Positions 1 to 10,936 of a stretch of 64,000 bases of DNA are shown here, one piece after another. The notes below the pieces were generated by a model that was not told where the DNA came from, ran no database searches, and worked only from the letters and a program-made list of their open reading frames with translations. The translations under genes and the position numbers were made by a program. This stretch comes from Rusavskia elegans (Eukaryota; Ascomycota; Lecanoromycetes; Teloschistales; Teloschistaceae), in NCBI GenBank assembly GCA_011316305.1, contig SAUG01000043.1, forward strand, positions 94,679 to 158,678, read 5' to 3'. Every line of letters starts with the position of its first letter. Position 1 is the stretch's first letter.

Positions 1-3000
1 GAGCTTTGCTGGGCGACGGTGACGTGAAATTGAAGCTTGGCGCGCCACTTGTCTCAGAAAACTTGACCGGAGTTCCAGCTTTCCATGTATGATCGCTACC
101 GGGGCTTTCCCCTACATCCTTAGAACCGGTCATGTTGGCCATGGGTGCAGTGTTGGAGCCCGAAGGCTTGCCGAACAGATTGGACGCCAAAGCTAGGGAA
201 GACGTTGAACTCGCAGAATTAGTGCCTGCATTGCCAGAGGTGTTGTCATTTGGAGCTGGACTCATGGCGCCGAAAATATTACTGCTAGGCGCTTTGTTGG
301 TCCGATCCATGGAACCCCCTCTCTTTCGAGTCTTGAGGATGCTTTGCCCAAAATCAACGTCCTTGAGATCCTTTGGAGTTTTTATGGGCTGACCCTTGGG
401 ATCTCTTTCAATACGATCGAAAATGCTTCGCCCAGTAGGATTTTCGTCGTCTGCCGGCTTCTCCGGGCTATTGAATGAGCTCGCAGCAAATGGGTTGAAG
501 ACATTGGAGCCGTAGGCATTGGGTTTGGAGACGCTCGATGCTTCGCTCGTACTGGTGGACGCACTCGTCTGCTTCGCCCCCTTTGTGGTCGTTCGAGGTC
601 GATCATTGTCCTCATTTGTATCATCATCGGCATCGGCATCGGCGTCGTCATCTTCTTGCTCGTTTGCCCGGCTACCGAGGTGACCGAACATGTTGGAAGT
701 GCTGGTAGGTAGCATACCTGGTCGCGAGAATATTGATTCGCCAAAGCCTATCCGCTCTGTGGTCGACTTTGGCTTGAAGTTTTTGTCATTCTCCTTGTCA
801 CTATCGGTGGTGGCCTTGAAGATTTCCCCTGTTCTTTGGTTTTTAGTGCGCTGTTCTTCCGAATCCTCAGGGTTGACTTCCTCTCCAGGATCCCCGCTCA
901 GATCTGAAATATTCGCTTTACGCTTCGCATTCGGCTTTGGGGCAGTGTCGCCGTTAAGGTTGCTGAATGTTGAGGAGCTGTTCAATGACTGGTTAGTAAA
1001 GAGACTCGAAGCGTTTGATGAGACACTGTTGCTGGCTGGCAGATTCGAGTTGTTCTGGCTAGATTTCGACTGGAAGAATCCCTTGAACGGTGAACTCGAC
1101 TGTGTGGATAGAGGCTGATCTGCTGGCCCCGAATTCACGGGCTTCGACTGCAAAGGCGCTGAAGCTGACCCTGCCGGTAAAGTGAAAAGGGGAGTCTGCT
1201 TGCTGGTGTGTCCAACGTTAGGATCTGGTGTCTGGAAAAATAGAGAAGACTTGGATGATCCAGCAGGTGTGGAAGCTGCGTCAGGGCGCGTGACGCCGTT
1301 TGAGAGATTCCCGTTAGTTCCAGGGTTGTCAGCGTTTGAGAGGCCTTCATCAGTCCTCTTGCCTACAAGATTTCCAAACATTTTGGCTGTCTGCGAGCTT
1401 GAAGATGAAGGAAGTGACGGATAAGTGACCTGATCATCCGGCTTTGATCGTTTCGCGCTGTCAAACTGTGTCTGACCATTTTCCTTACTCAAATCCTCAG
1501 CGGCCTTCCTTTTTGAAATGTTACCCTGGCTGGTAGAGGTTGTCCTTAAAGCCTGACCGCTTTGTTCGGATGTGGCCGTAGGGGGCTGACGACGAACTTT
1601 CTTGCTCTGAGGACCGGCTTGGCGTCCATCAAATTCTGCGGCTCGCTTACTATTGATTTCCTTCACCGGACCACCATCGGCATCGAGAATGGCTTGCTTC
1701 CGCAGTTGGTAGAAAGTAGAGATGGACTCAATTTCCTCTTCATCGTAAGAGCTGTACTCCAGATATGTTTGTAGCCCCTTGTCAAGAGACTTCAGTCGCC
1801 ATCCAGTGATGAATTGACGCTTTTGTCCTTCTGTAAAGTTGTCTGGAGGTGAGGGCGGCAACCCTGCCTTACGAGGGACTGGGGACTTTGGAGCATCCCT
1901 ACCGTTCATAGCGCTAGTGTTGAATAGTGTAGGGCGGTTGTTAGAGATCTCAGAGCTGGTGTCGGATTGATTCTGGAAAAGGTTCGGTACTCCATTGACC
2001 GTAGAGGAAGCCATTGATGAAGCAGATTGCGATGGCGTCCGAGAGAACCCAGCGAACGGATTCTTGACGGGTGTTTTATCCTCTATATGAGGACGTCCCA
2101 TGGTGGGCTGAGCAATCTTCCGGGTTTTATTCGACAGAGCGCTTTGATTCTTCTTCGGCGATCCCAATGAGATGTCTGTAGGCGCAGTGCCACTATCCTG
2201 CGAGCCTGCGTCGGCATTGGAAATATTGGAAAACTCCCCGATGGCACTCGAGGTGAAGGATTGATTGGTAGACGGATTTGATGAATAATTGAACAAATTG
2301 TTTCCAGATCCGCTTGGCGTTGTGCCATTCATAAGTGAAGGTTTGGGTGCAGCATTGACGGAAGCGAAAGCTCCATAGCGTTCTCGGTCATTGTTAGATT
2401 GAGGAGAGGTGTCAGGGGTTGTGGACATTGAATCTCCGTCCTTCGTGGGCGAGGTCGCGGGCTTGTTGAACATGTTACTCGGGGTCTGACCTTGCGCTGC
2501 GGCGCCCAAATTTGCGAATGGGTTTGACGTAGCCTGGTTAGACTGGATTTGAAAGGGCGATGTGTTTTGCTGTGCAATCACGTTCGATGTCTGGGATTGC
2601 TGTCCAACTCGTTGAGCAAAAGGGTTCAGGGCCGATGAGCCTGGTTGTTGAAGGTGCGCAAACATGTTGGTGGAGTCTTGTTTTGGTTGTTCGTTCTGGC
2701 CAAATAGATTTGTGGATGTTTGTGGAGTTTGTTGACCCAGATCTGCTGAATTCGTCTGGGGAGTTGCTTGTTGGGGCTGGTCTTGCGCGGGTGGGTCTGG
2801 CTGGCCCCATTTGAATGGAGCATGAGGGACGAAGAATGACTGCGGGTCTTTTTCCTGTTCCTCAGGCGGCAAGTTCGTCATCCAATGTGATGGTGGCTTG
2901 CGCTCCCAAGCCGAGAGCTTTTCCTGCTCTTTCGCTTGCTCATCTATCGTGGCGGTTGCTTTGACAGGTGTGCTGAAGAAATTTCCCGATAGTCCGTTCG

Positions 3001-3400
3001 GGCTCGGTTGAGAATTCGATTTCTGGTTCAGATTTGCGAACGGATTGTTGACTGTAGGGGGAGCCGCAAAATTGAAACCAGTAGAAGATGGTGCACTGGC
3101 TTGCTGGCCGAAATTGGAGTTGAAGTCTCCAAATGGAGGGAACGATGAGCTTTGTGAGCTCATATGATTATCATTCGAATCTGTTGGATTCGGGGGCTGC
3201 GAGAAGGGCCCCGATGATTGACCAAAGGAAAACCCATTTGAAGGTTGCTGCGTACCAGCAGATGTTGTGGAATTATTAACACCCCATGAAGGAGCCGGAA
3301 AGCTTTGGGACTGTGATAGCGGCGAAGCGTTGGATCCCACTGGGCGGGCCTGAGTTGGCGGTCGGCGACCTCCCCGAGGTCTGGCGATCCTAGAGTGCAT
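1..3400 (-). CDS. FG-repeat nucleoporin (Nup2/Nup152-like), 3' end outside window
   Basis: A single minus-strand frame starts at the ATG at 3400-3398 and stays open to base 1 (about 1133 codons), so the gene leaves the window on the left. The start reads MHSRIARPRGGRRP. The protein is rich in Ser, Asn, Gln and Pro and carries scattered FG-type motifs (FSFGQ, NLFGQ, NMFGHLG, NIFGA, NLFGK, NPFA), the mark of nucleoporins that bind transport receptors in the pore channel. A more ordered segment near residues 510-560 (ITGWRLKSLDKG, then EEIESISTFYQLRKQ) and the motifs RSIFDRIERD and HTWKAGTPVKF near the cut end recall the Nup2/Nup152 class of filamentous fungi; that class is from memory, the FG character is plain. 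No intron is needed. Every shorter open frame here is an out-of-frame shadow. Confidence 0.8.
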   Translation of the reverse strand, partial: MHSRIARPRGGRRPPTQARPVGSNASPLSQSQSFPAPSWGVNNSTTSAGTQQPSNGFSFGQSSGPFSQPPNPTDSNDNHMSSQSSSFPPFGDFNSNFGQQASAPSSTGFNFAAPPTVNNPFANLNQKSNSQPSPNGLSGNFFSTPVKATATIDEQAKEQEKLSAWERKPPSHWMTNLPPEEQEKDPQSFFVPHAPFKWGQPDPPAQDQPQQATPQTNSADLGQQTPQTSTNLFGQNEQPKQDSTNMFAHLQQPGSSALNPFAQRVGQQSQTSNVIAQQNTSPFQIQSNQATSNPFANLGAAAQGQTPSNMFNKPATSPTKDGDSMSTTPDTSPQSNNDRERYGAFASVNAAPKPSLMNGTTPSGSGNNLFNYSSNPSTNQSFTSSAIGEFSNISNADAGSQDSGTAPTDISLGSPKKNQSALSNKTRKIAQPTMGRPHIEDKTPVKNPFAGFSRTPSQSASSMASSTVNGVPNLFQNQSDTSSEISNNRPTLFNTSAMNGRDAPKSPVPRKAGLPPSPPDNFTEGQKRQFITGWRLKSLDKGLQTYLEYSSYDEEEIESISTFYQLRKQAILDADGGPVKEINSKRAAEFDGRQAGPQSKKVRRQPPTATSEQSGQALRTTSTSQGNISKRKAAEDLSKENGQTQFDSAKRSKPDDQVTYPSLPSSSSSQTAKMFGNLVGKRTDEGLSNADNPGTNGNLSNGVTRPDAASTPAGSSKSSLFFQTPDPNVGHTSKQTPLFTLPAGSASAPLQSKPVNSGPADQPLSTQSSSPFKGFFQSKSSQNNSNLPASNSVSSNASSLFTNQSLNSSSTFSNLNGDTAPKPNAKRKANISDLSGDPGEEVNPEDSEEQRTKNQRTGEIFKATTDSDKENDKNFKPKSTTERIGFGESIFSRPGMLPTSTSNMFGHLGSRANEQEDDDADADADDDTNEDNDRPRTTTKGAKQTSASTSTSEASSVSKPNAYGSNVFNPFAASSFNSPEKPADDENPTGRSIFDRIERDPKGQPIKTPKDLKDVDFGQSILKTRKRGGSMDRTNKAPSSNIFGAMSPAPNDNTSGNAGTNSASSTSSLALASNLFGKPSGSNTAPMANMTGSKDVGESPGSDHTWKAGTPVKFSETSGAPSFNFTSPSPSKA

Positions 3401-4482
3401 CGTGTCAGGTAATGTCTTCGCCAACGATCGCTTTGCATACGGGCTGTACATGATCCATGTACAAAGGTGAGTTTGAAGGACTGGTGTATGTGGAATGGTT
3501 GACCGTTGCGTGGGGTAAAGAGTTGGAATAGAGGGTGTTGATTTCTGATAGTGGATTGATGAATGGCCGCCGGCTGTTTACAAACCGAGGCGCGCAATTA
3601 CAACAGAAATCATTCACATCATATCAACGCAATCGACGACTTACTTTCTTGCAGCCAACTGAGCAGCCGTAGCCCTCTGATTTTGAAATTCTGTCGACGG
3701 TTCTGTACTGCCAAAATCTGCACCTTCCCCAATGCGCTCCGTGTCTGCGCTGCGCTTCGCCATCTTCTCCTACGTTCTCCCAACTTGCGTTCGCGACAGG
3801 CTTGCGCTATCGGATCCAGATCAGAAGTTCGATCAGATACCGAAGCGTGTTGGTATCCACTAGACGCTGGTTGATCACGAGAGGGAGGTCCGCATGCGGA
3901 GTGTGCGGGCAGGAATCGATGCGACTTATCCTTGCTGTCCCCATCTACTTCTCGTCGGTCGATATTCTGGTTCGTGACATGGGTTCAGAGAATTTGTTGG
4001 CGTTGATATTTGGTCGCTTGAGAATGAAGATGTCACCTGGATGTGATGGTCGTCAACAGCACGGATTAATTTGGTGTTAAGTCCAGGGATAGGCTGCCAA
4101 GCAAAGCGGATGTCACGTGATTAAACGATCGAGTTCTCGGTCGGAATAACCACTGCTGTGAGACGTTGCAACAACCAGGACGGCGACTCTTCGATCCATG
4201 TTTCATCGAACCAGTATATTTGGCGCTGTGATGGTGAGCGGTATCGTCTCACCGGGCTTGGGGGCAACCGTCAACCCAAGAGTAACATCAGAGCCCAGAG
4301 GCCGTCAGGATCAAGATACTTGAAGGGATCACAGTGACCGCTAAACGGAAACAGTACTCAGCATTCACTCAATGAAAGTCTACGGCTGGGTCGATAATAA
4401 CGAGTGCAAGGATGATAGAGTACTGCAATCCAATTTCGCCTGCAATGCCATCACCACCACCCAATGCTACACGCCTGCGTCC
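3401..4482. other. Intergenic, nucleoporin promoter side
   Basis: It lies between the nucleoporin start and the 3' end of the SCP2 gene, both minus strand, so it should hold the nucleoporin promoter and the SCP2 3' UTR. Open frames of about 100 codons (3563-3874, 3802-4080) have no recognisable protein character. A palindromic TCACGTGA, the kind of site bound by bHLH factors, lies at 4113-4120. I see nothing else. Confidence 0.5.
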
Positions 4483-5048
4483 TCATAATTTCGCCTTGGT
4501 CTGTGCCTTCTTGAGCACGGGCTCCATCTTCGTAGCTTTCATGACATCGCCCTTGATCTTCAGTTTCCCTGATATGAACAGCCGTTGTGCTTGTGTCTTG
4601 CCTGCAACCATCTTTCCAAAGTCTTCGTCGGACAATGATAGTGTGACTGCAGCCGGGATCAGAACTTCATATCCAAGCAATTTGCTATGTTTTTGGCAGA
4701 AGAGGAGAGAGGCACTCGGGGTATGGATGGATAAATAGACGAAGAGAGCGCCAAACTCACCGTCAGCCTTCTTTCCCTCTGGTGCTTCGCCTTTCCCTAC
4801 AGCGCCCTTCTCCTTGAGATCAATGTGCCAACCCTCCTCCTGACCTTCTTTGTTCTTCAGCTTGAAGGCGAAGATAGCATTGCCCTTCTTCACCGCGTCT
4901 TTTCGCTCGGCGTCCTCGGCTTGGAGGGAGCTGTTGATGGCATCGAAGGCCACGGAAGAAGGGAACGACTCTATTCCACATCAGCGCAGCTCATTACTTA
5001 AACTCAACGGGAGCGCAAGTTATGGAACATGCCATTTTTCAGAGACAT
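4483..5048 (-). CDS. Peroxisomal SCP2 sterol/lipid carrier protein (POX18-like)
   Basis: Three exons: 5048-5033, 4970-4761 and 4646-4483, giving 129 residues, the usual size of a free-standing fungal SCP2 domain. The family binds sterols, fatty acids or acyl-CoA in a hydrophobic pocket. The start MSLKNESFPSS and the core AINSSLQAEDAERKDAVKKG match fungal SCP2 proteins, and the C-terminus TKAKL ends in AKL, a type 1 peroxisomal targeting signal. Intron 2 (4760-4647) is ordinary (GTGAGT to CTGCAG). Intron 1 (5032-4971, 62 nt) starts GCATGT and ends ATAG, so it is a GC-AG intron; only this splice joins an in-frame ATG to the second exon, which otherwise begins behind a stop codon. A likely role is peroxisomal lipid handling near beta-oxidation. 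Confidence 0.88.
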
Positions 5049-5364
5049 CGTCGCCGCTAGTTTGCAAACGGATCAAGGATAGAGCGTCCGAATGTCCTTC
5101 ACAGAAGGGTGGGCAGTCGTCGTGTAGCAAGTCAAGCAGACGAATTGGATCTTCGTAAACCTCAGAAGGAGAGGCTCGTGATGTTTACGCATCATCGACA
5201 TCACTTGGAAGTCACAAGCATGTGAATGGCGGTGTAAACCGAACCGGGGGAGACGCCGATACCGAATTGCCGAGGCTTGGTTGGCTTCGATGCGAAACCA
5301 GTGGGAAATAATACTCATCAACCATAAATCGTCAATATCTATATACAAAAGATAATTGCAGGCT
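5049..5364. other. Intergenic between SCP2 start and F-box-like gene end
   Basis: It contains the SCP2 promoter and the 3' UTR of the next minus-strand gene. No gene, repeat or clear site is seen. Confidence 0.5.
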
Positions 5365-6732
5365 TCATCGCCAGCTAAAGATTGAAGCCCTCAGAAATCG
5401 CTTCATATGCTCCGGTGTGCCCCAAAACATTTCTCTGCTCCTCGATCCAGCACGCTGCCAAGCACCTATCGAAGGTCTGCAAGGGCGTGGTTTGCAACTG
5501 AAGTAATCCACAACGAGATCTCTGGCCGTGTTCTCGTCGTCGTCCACAGGGCTGAGCAGCAAGGGCACATCCATGACCTCTTCAGCCTTCTCCTTCCATT
5601 TTTCGCTCCCACTAATCCTGGTCAGCGGTGCGAGCGCCTGATCCCAGGTGCCACGACGGAGGTGAGTGTCTTCGAAGTTGAACTCGCGGATAGTGTGCCG
5701 ATGAGCCGTGATGAAGCTGGAGACCTGTGAGGCATCGACAAAGATGTTCTCCACTTCCATTTGCCGGAGTTTTTCGAATTTCAGTGGCCGGAGTGCAAGG
5801 TGGCACCTCCGAGGACATGCCATTCCTGGGCTTCTATCCTGCAAGCAGAGTTCCTTGTCAAGGGACAATGGCGACAGTCCATTGCTCCCGTGCCACCGGA
5901 AGACGAAGGTCCTCAATGACGATGCAAAGACATGAAGATAGGAATGGAGAAGCTTGAGATGATCCGAAGGTGGGTACGGAGAGAACGGAATACTGTCCAT
6001 ACAGATGGCAAGGTTCTTGATCTGTTTCCACTTCTTGACCGAGTTCGGACGCGCGCCAAAACCCATGGTCGGGTTGAGATATAGTGCTGCCCCAGGATGA
6101 ATTGAGACCAACGAAAGGCTGCTGAGTAAAGGGAGCTTGCAGCGTTCGACAGCAATACGAAGTGAGATGAGGGCGTAATCGACAATGCTCCGCCGGTATC
6201 GCTGGCCAGTCTCTTGATCAGGGCATGATATCTTCAAGTGCTTCAATGTGGGCAGCGCATTGAAAGCGCGAATAAATGTAGGTACGTTGGCCGCGGCATG
6301 GAACAAGGGTGAGTACTGTTTGACAAGCAGATCGGTCAATTCCCAGCTTCCGTAGATCGGATTGCTTAGTCGACTAGCCGAGTCTCTTGTCGACTGAATG
6401 TAAGGTTCGTAGATGAACGTTACTTCTTCGCCCGTGACCGAATCAAGAAGCGGCGGAAGGAACGTTTCGGGAGTGTGAGGCATTGAAAAGGAGAGAGTCT
6501 GGATGTGGTGTCCAACGCGGTCTAAAGCGGCCATGCGTGCAGGTTTGGTGAAGGTACTAGGCCGAAAAGTGATGGTGGTGTCTTCGAAAAGCAAAGGGGC
6601 GGCTCTGACGCCAAAATCATGGCACGCCAGGCGGAAAGCTGGAAGCTCTTCTTTGGGAATGTAGGAAAGGAAGGTATCTCGGGGTCTTTCCGTCAACCAG
6701 AAGCGGAGGAATGTAGATCCAGACGCCATCAC
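5365..6732 (-). CDS. F-box-like protein of a fungal family
   Basis: One uninterrupted 455-residue frame. The N-terminal part (about residues 15-60: RPRDTFLSYIPKEEL, then FRLACHDF, then LFEDTTITF) has the spacing of a fungal F-box: a Pro/Leu-containing first helix, a conserved CHDF-like segment and an L-F-x-D turn. The rest has loose leucine-rich, LRR-like segments (ALPTLKHLKISCP near residues 165-177; LPLLSSLSLVSIHPG near 205). F-box proteins link substrates to SCF ubiquitin ligases through Skp1; the substrate here is unknown. Two Met codons are adjacent at the start (6732 and 6729) and either could be used. No intron is evident. The family assignment rests on the N-terminal pattern, so a non-SCF role is possible. 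Confidence 0.72.
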   Translation of the reverse strand: MMASGSTFLRFWLTERPRDTFLSYIPKEELPAFRLACHDFGVRAAPLLFEDTTITFRPSTFTKPARMAALDRVGHHIQTLSFSMPHTPETFLPPLLDSVTGEEVTFIYEPYIQSTRDSASRLSNPIYGSWELTDLLVKQYSPLFHAAANVPTFIRAFNALPTLKHLKISCPDQETGQRYRRSIVDYALISLRIAVERCKLPLLSSLSLVSIHPGAALYLNPTMGFGARPNSVKKWKQIKNLAICMDSIPFSPYPPSDHLKLLHSYLHVFASSLRTFVFRWHGSNGLSPLSLDKELCLQDRSPGMACPRRCHLALRPLKFEKLRQMEVENIFVDASQVSSFITAHRHTIREFNFEDTHLRRGTWDQALAPLTRISGSEKWKEKAEEVMDVPLLLSPVDDDENTARDLVVDYFSCKPRPCRPSIGAWQRAGSRSREMFWGTPEHMKRFLRASIFSWR

Positions 6733-8291
6733 CGGCGAGCATTATTCGAAAGGAAGACTTCAGCTTGGAAAGAACCATTGTCAGGGCAAGAACGATGCTG
6801 AGCATTCAAGGGATTTCATACAATTTCAGCCCCGACAACACTCTAAGATACACTCCTCTTGTTTGCAAGCGGTCAATGGGTATATTAACAAGTGGGACGG
6901 TGTGCCTGAAGTTTGAGGAGTAGACAGAAATCGATAGTAGAAATATTCCAGATCGAGTTGGTATGAGAACACTTCAATGAAAATCGAATTGACTTTGCCC
7001 AACAGGAGCAGAAGAGAGATACCTCAGGAGGAGTCATGAGGCATCCTTTTCCCATATACGATTGCCCAACCACCCCTCGAGCCATTTTGCACCTCCAACC
7101 GAAACAAGCACGCGAACGTGATTTACTGCATCACGAAACCACAACATTGCAGATCGCCTCCCTGACCGCTACGAAGAGAGGGTCAGAGTAGGGCATTTGG
7201 AAGTGGGGGAGTTGGGGGTTCACGACAGCAGCGCGGTCGCGGTCCTCAGGCCTCGAGGATGAGACCGCATCGAGTGGCCGTGGGGTGGGAAGAGGTTGTG
7301 ACAAGCGCGATTTAGCAGCCGTCTTGGCGTTTTCTCTCCGAATCTGGCCTATCAGACAATTGTTTGCTTTCGCGCTATCGATAGCACGACTTTTCCCCCC
7401 ATGGAAACACCACTTTCGAACAGCTGCAGCATCGCGCATTTCGCGGACCGCTCCGTGTTCGCGCGAATGTGAGAGAATTACTCCGTACAGATGCGACACC
7501 GTCCAATGACTATCTCAAACGACGAAACAGAACAGATTGATGACTTCAGGATTTTGGATACTACTATCAGCTCTTCTACGAGTACCATGACTTTCCTCAA
7601 TGTACCATGAGTACCAGGTCTTTTACCAGGTGCCTGCTTGACCTGTCTCGCATGTAATTCCTTGCAACCTCATTCTGAAGGTTGTTCTCTGAGATGTTCA
7701 ACGGTGGACCCTGACTATTCGATTTATGAAGATTGTTAAGTCATCTTGATCTATCCTGCGTTTTAGGACCGTAGAAGTTGGCTTGTACTTGTTCATCTCT
7801 GCATTCCCTTCTCTGTACTTGACGAAAAAGGGCGCATAGCGGGCGCTTCTTGGTAGCGCGGGCGAATCTTAAGCATTCTGTTCAACCAAAGTATGAGATT
7901 CCATAAAAGTTGAGCGTGTCACTCGCGATGAGATATTTGGAAAATCTGGTAATGGACTGCTGTCAAGGTAACCCTCAATCCAACTCTCACCACTCGTGGC
8001 ATAAGTCTCGGTCCTGATCAGACCATGTCACGTGGAAACTCATATGTCTTTCCGAAAGTGATGCATCGAATTTTCTGTCACAGCTTTCAACTTTCTTCCG
8101 CCCGTTAATGTTCACAGGTTCGCGTCATCAGTCATGCAATTACTACACTATATCAGCAGTCATGATATTCTCTTGTATATCCCCCGTTATTCAAGCATCA
8201 TCTCCCCATCCCCAGCTCTGCACCTACGACCCGTCGCCAACCATCTCCTGTAACCATAATAATACCGATAGAATTATCATTTCCACCGGAT
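6733..8291. other. Intergenic, 1.56 kb
   Basis: It lies between two divergent genes (F-box-like on minus, unknown protein on plus) and so probably holds both promoters. Open frames at 7131-7499 (minus) and 7285-7509 (plus) overlap each other and look random. A CACGTG core lies in TCACGTGG at 8028-8035. No repeat or mobile-element remnant is visible. Confidence 0.45.
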
Positions 8292-9209
8292 ATGAATTCA
8301 GACATACTTACCGCTGCCGAGGCATCGAGCAAGCTGGCGGAAATTACTTGGGCTCAGTGTATGTCTAAATACAGCCCATGCCCTACACTTTCCAGTATTG
8401 ACTCAGTAGCAGATGAAGAGAGCATGCCTGAACGTTACCATGCATCTGCTGCTTCGTCGACCACGACACCAGCAGCAACGATCGCAACGCCGCCCGACTT
8501 AAATGCATCCGAGTATGCGGTAGCGTATACTCAACAACTGGACCGTCTACATCGTCGCGCTCCTGTATCTGCTCGCTACCAAGCTGACATTGAACGGTTG
8601 AGAAGCTCTGCAACACAAACCGTTCCTTCGACTAAAACATCAGCTGCAAAGACCACGGCTTCCGTCAGCTCGATTGCCTCTGGCCGTGCACCACATCAGA
8701 TCCCAGGCCACTATGGATGCATCAAAGGTTCTGATGCGGAAGCTGCATCTTCGATGAAAACACAGGCAGCGACTACCCTCAAGAATAGGAAAGCACATAG
8801 CGAGAAGTTTTCCGGACATCACCCACACATACCTGGTTCTTTCGACATGGTTGAGGGGTGGAGTCCCGAAGACTGTGATCTTCTGTTTGATCATGAAGTC
8901 GACGGAGGGCTCCAAGGATCTGGCATGGAGGCAAAGACTAGGGAAACCAATCGGGCGGTGGAGACAGCCCTGCTGCACAAACGTCTTGCAACGGCAGAAA
9001 AAACGCTCCCCAAGCAGTCGGTAGATCATTACCAGTGCAAGGATCAGGAAGCACAAGCTACCTCTGAAAATGACCAACAAGGTGCAAAGGAACTGAATGG
9101 CAAGCGAAAGCAGACTGAAGAAGACGATTGGGTAATGGTGAAGGACCCTAGGGACCTGTATGTAATGGTTGACAACAAAACCACACGCCGGAAGGAGGCT
9201 CGATGTTAG
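8292..9209 (+). CDS. Unknown protein, Ser/Thr/Ala-rich, 305 residues
   Basis: An intact frame with an ATG start (MNSDILTAAEASSKLAEITW) and no recognisable domain. Residues 55-135 are low-complexity Ala/Ser/Thr. A more structured segment follows (HHPHIPGSFDMVEGWSPED near 175), then a charged C-terminal third (RLATAEKTLP, KRKQTEEDDWVMVKDP) that may be coiled. There is no signal peptide or membrane segment. I tested an internal GTATGT near 8358 as a splice donor, but both nearby acceptors bring a stop into frame, so the unspliced frame is preferred. Composition and length support a real gene, probably restricted to related fungi. I cannot assign a function. Confidence 0.55.
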   Translation: MNSDILTAAEASSKLAEITWAQCMSKYSPCPTLSSIDSVADEESMPERYHASAASSTTTPAATIATPPDLNASEYAVAYTQQLDRLHRRAPVSARYQADIERLRSSATQTVPSTKTSAAKTTASVSSIASGRAPHQIPGHYGCIKGSDAEAASSMKTQAATTLKNRKAHSEKFSGHHPHIPGSFDMVEGWSPEDCDLLFDHEVDGGLQGSGMEAKTRETNRAVETALLHKRLATAEKTLPKQSVDHYQCKDQEAQATSENDQQGAKELNGKRKQTEEDDWVMVKDPRDLYVMVDNKTTRRKEARC

Positions 9210-10247
9210 ATCTGGGTAGCAGAGGATTTCGACAGGGAAGTTGCTTAGGGAGTGTGACAACAGCGGGTAGTGCGGGTGAAGAAGAAGAACAGCCCATTGA
9301 TTATTGCATTGGCGAGAACATGATTATGTCTGGGTGCGTGGTCTGGCAGCTAGTTGACCCGTAAAATTGAGGGATAATTGATATTTGAGAATCTAACTGG
9401 CCGCGCCATTGCTCTGTTTCATGGGCAGCGAGCATCATGTCTATGATAAGCGAAGCAACGCATAGCTTCACATCGTATCCAATCTTCTTCTTACTTAGGG
9501 GTTGAAATAACGACCTGAGTGCCACGTGCCTCTACTGCCACTAGAGTACCCAACCGAATACGTCGGCGCCTTGCAAACTCTTCACTCTTTGATCTCAACA
9601 TTCGGTCATAGGAATACGACATAAGCGGCACGAAACTTCCAGCCGTAGGGCCTCGCTACGTTAAGTTTCAGTCTCAGCAACATGAACAATGCCGCTGCCA
9701 TGTTATCGATGTGACCCTTGCCCTTCTCCGCCAGCACTGGTCTGTTAACTATTAACTATGAGGAGGTACCTCGAAGGGAATTACACTCGCTACGCTACTT
9801 GCTTCGTGTTGATGTAGGAACAGATAGATGTCGTTGAATAAAATTTGACACAACAGCAAGACCTGACACAAAGCAAACTCATCAGATTCACATCCTTCAG
9901 TGCAATGGCTTCTTCATTCGATGCTAAAGTATTTTCAAACCTTATTTCTTCACTGTCAATGTTAACACACCCTCAGGTATGTTGCGTTAATGTTACCATC
10001 CTCTCCTATGTACTCTTTACCAAACAATTTCTTTCAGACCGTATTGCGAGGGCAAGTTTTCGTACATCAGCTTTGATAGAACCGCTGCTGATTCCAGTCA
10101 TCCGTTAAAGGAAGCCTTCTCTATAGATAAAAGCGCAAAGTCATCGCAGACAGGGCTTATGAGGACAAAACGGGCCGCTTTTCAACATCTTGTGCCTCAA
10201 TCAAACAGAAGCTGCTGACTCTTTCAGCTCTTAGCAAGTCAATCAAG
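9210..10247. other. Intergenic, possible small spliced ORF
   Basis: About 1 kb between two plus-strand genes. An ATG at 9905 opens a short frame followed by a GTATGT donor near 9977 and a TTTCAG acceptor near 10037, but the spliced product would be only about 36 residues with no recognisable feature, so I do not call a gene. Confidence 0.35.
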
Positions 10248-10936
10248 ATGGGTCATTCTACAACAGCACTTTCCACAATGATCCGACCCTCTGCTACTAC
10301 TTACTCGGAAGTTCATACTCATCCTATACTGTCAGTAGAGCAGTGCACATCTCCCATGTGCGAAGTTCCCTTCGAGCGTACGGCAAGACAGCTTCGTCCT
10401 TTTGATACACAGCTACTAACAAAACTAAATATAGCTCATGGACCTTCGGCTCCTGTGGACCTGAAACAGTGGTCATTTACACATGAGTCTGAATATCTAG
10501 GTGAATTACATCCTGATGGTAAGCTATGACGAAACCCACTGAAGCATGGAAAGGGGCTAATCATGTCTACATTGCAGGGACTCCTCTCACCTACGCTCCA
10601 GCTCTTGGTGCACCATCCTCCCTACTATACCCTGATAAACGGCCTACACAAGGATACGCATACAACAGCCATCATGTCCCTTTGATCAAACCTGACTACC
10701 AATCTTTCACCCCGATACAGGTGCTTCATATGTATGATAGCTTATCAAATGCTCCATATACTTCCAATACGGCAAACATCGAAGCAGAGCTATTGCAGCG
10801 GCCTTTACCAGAAGCCGTGGAGCTCGATCACCAGCTGCGCATCCGGACGCTAGAACGATGGTGGCAGGTGAAGCATTCCCAGCGCACACAGAGGAATTCA
10901 GCCGTGATGAGACAGTCACCTCGGCGTATTGAATGA
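10248..10936 (+). CDS. Orphan protein A of a tandem related pair
   Basis: Two exons, 10248-10518 and 10578-10936, give 209 residues. The intron is 59 nt, GTAAGC to TTGCAG, and splicing joins HPDG to TPLTYAPALG in frame. No known domain is recognised. The C-terminal part carries PIQVLHMYDSL, then ELLQRPLPEAVELDHQLRI and LERWW. The next plus-strand gene (11311-12486) has the same pattern in the same order: PIQILHTFNLL, then LELRHQPLDPQ, LEHELRI and EGWH. That similarity argues that both frames are real and arose by an old tandem duplication. There is no signal peptide or membrane helix. Function unknown. Confidence 0.6.

Noticed and set aside
690..1118. A 142-codon plus-strand frame inside the nucleoporin region, with others nearby.
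   Set aside because: The minus-strand frame is open across the whole 3.4 kb with FG motifs; these are shadows of it.
9905..10090. A possible small spliced gene with good GTATGT and TTTCAG signals.
   Set aside because: The product would be about 36 residues, with no family resemblance and no support beyond splice-like words.
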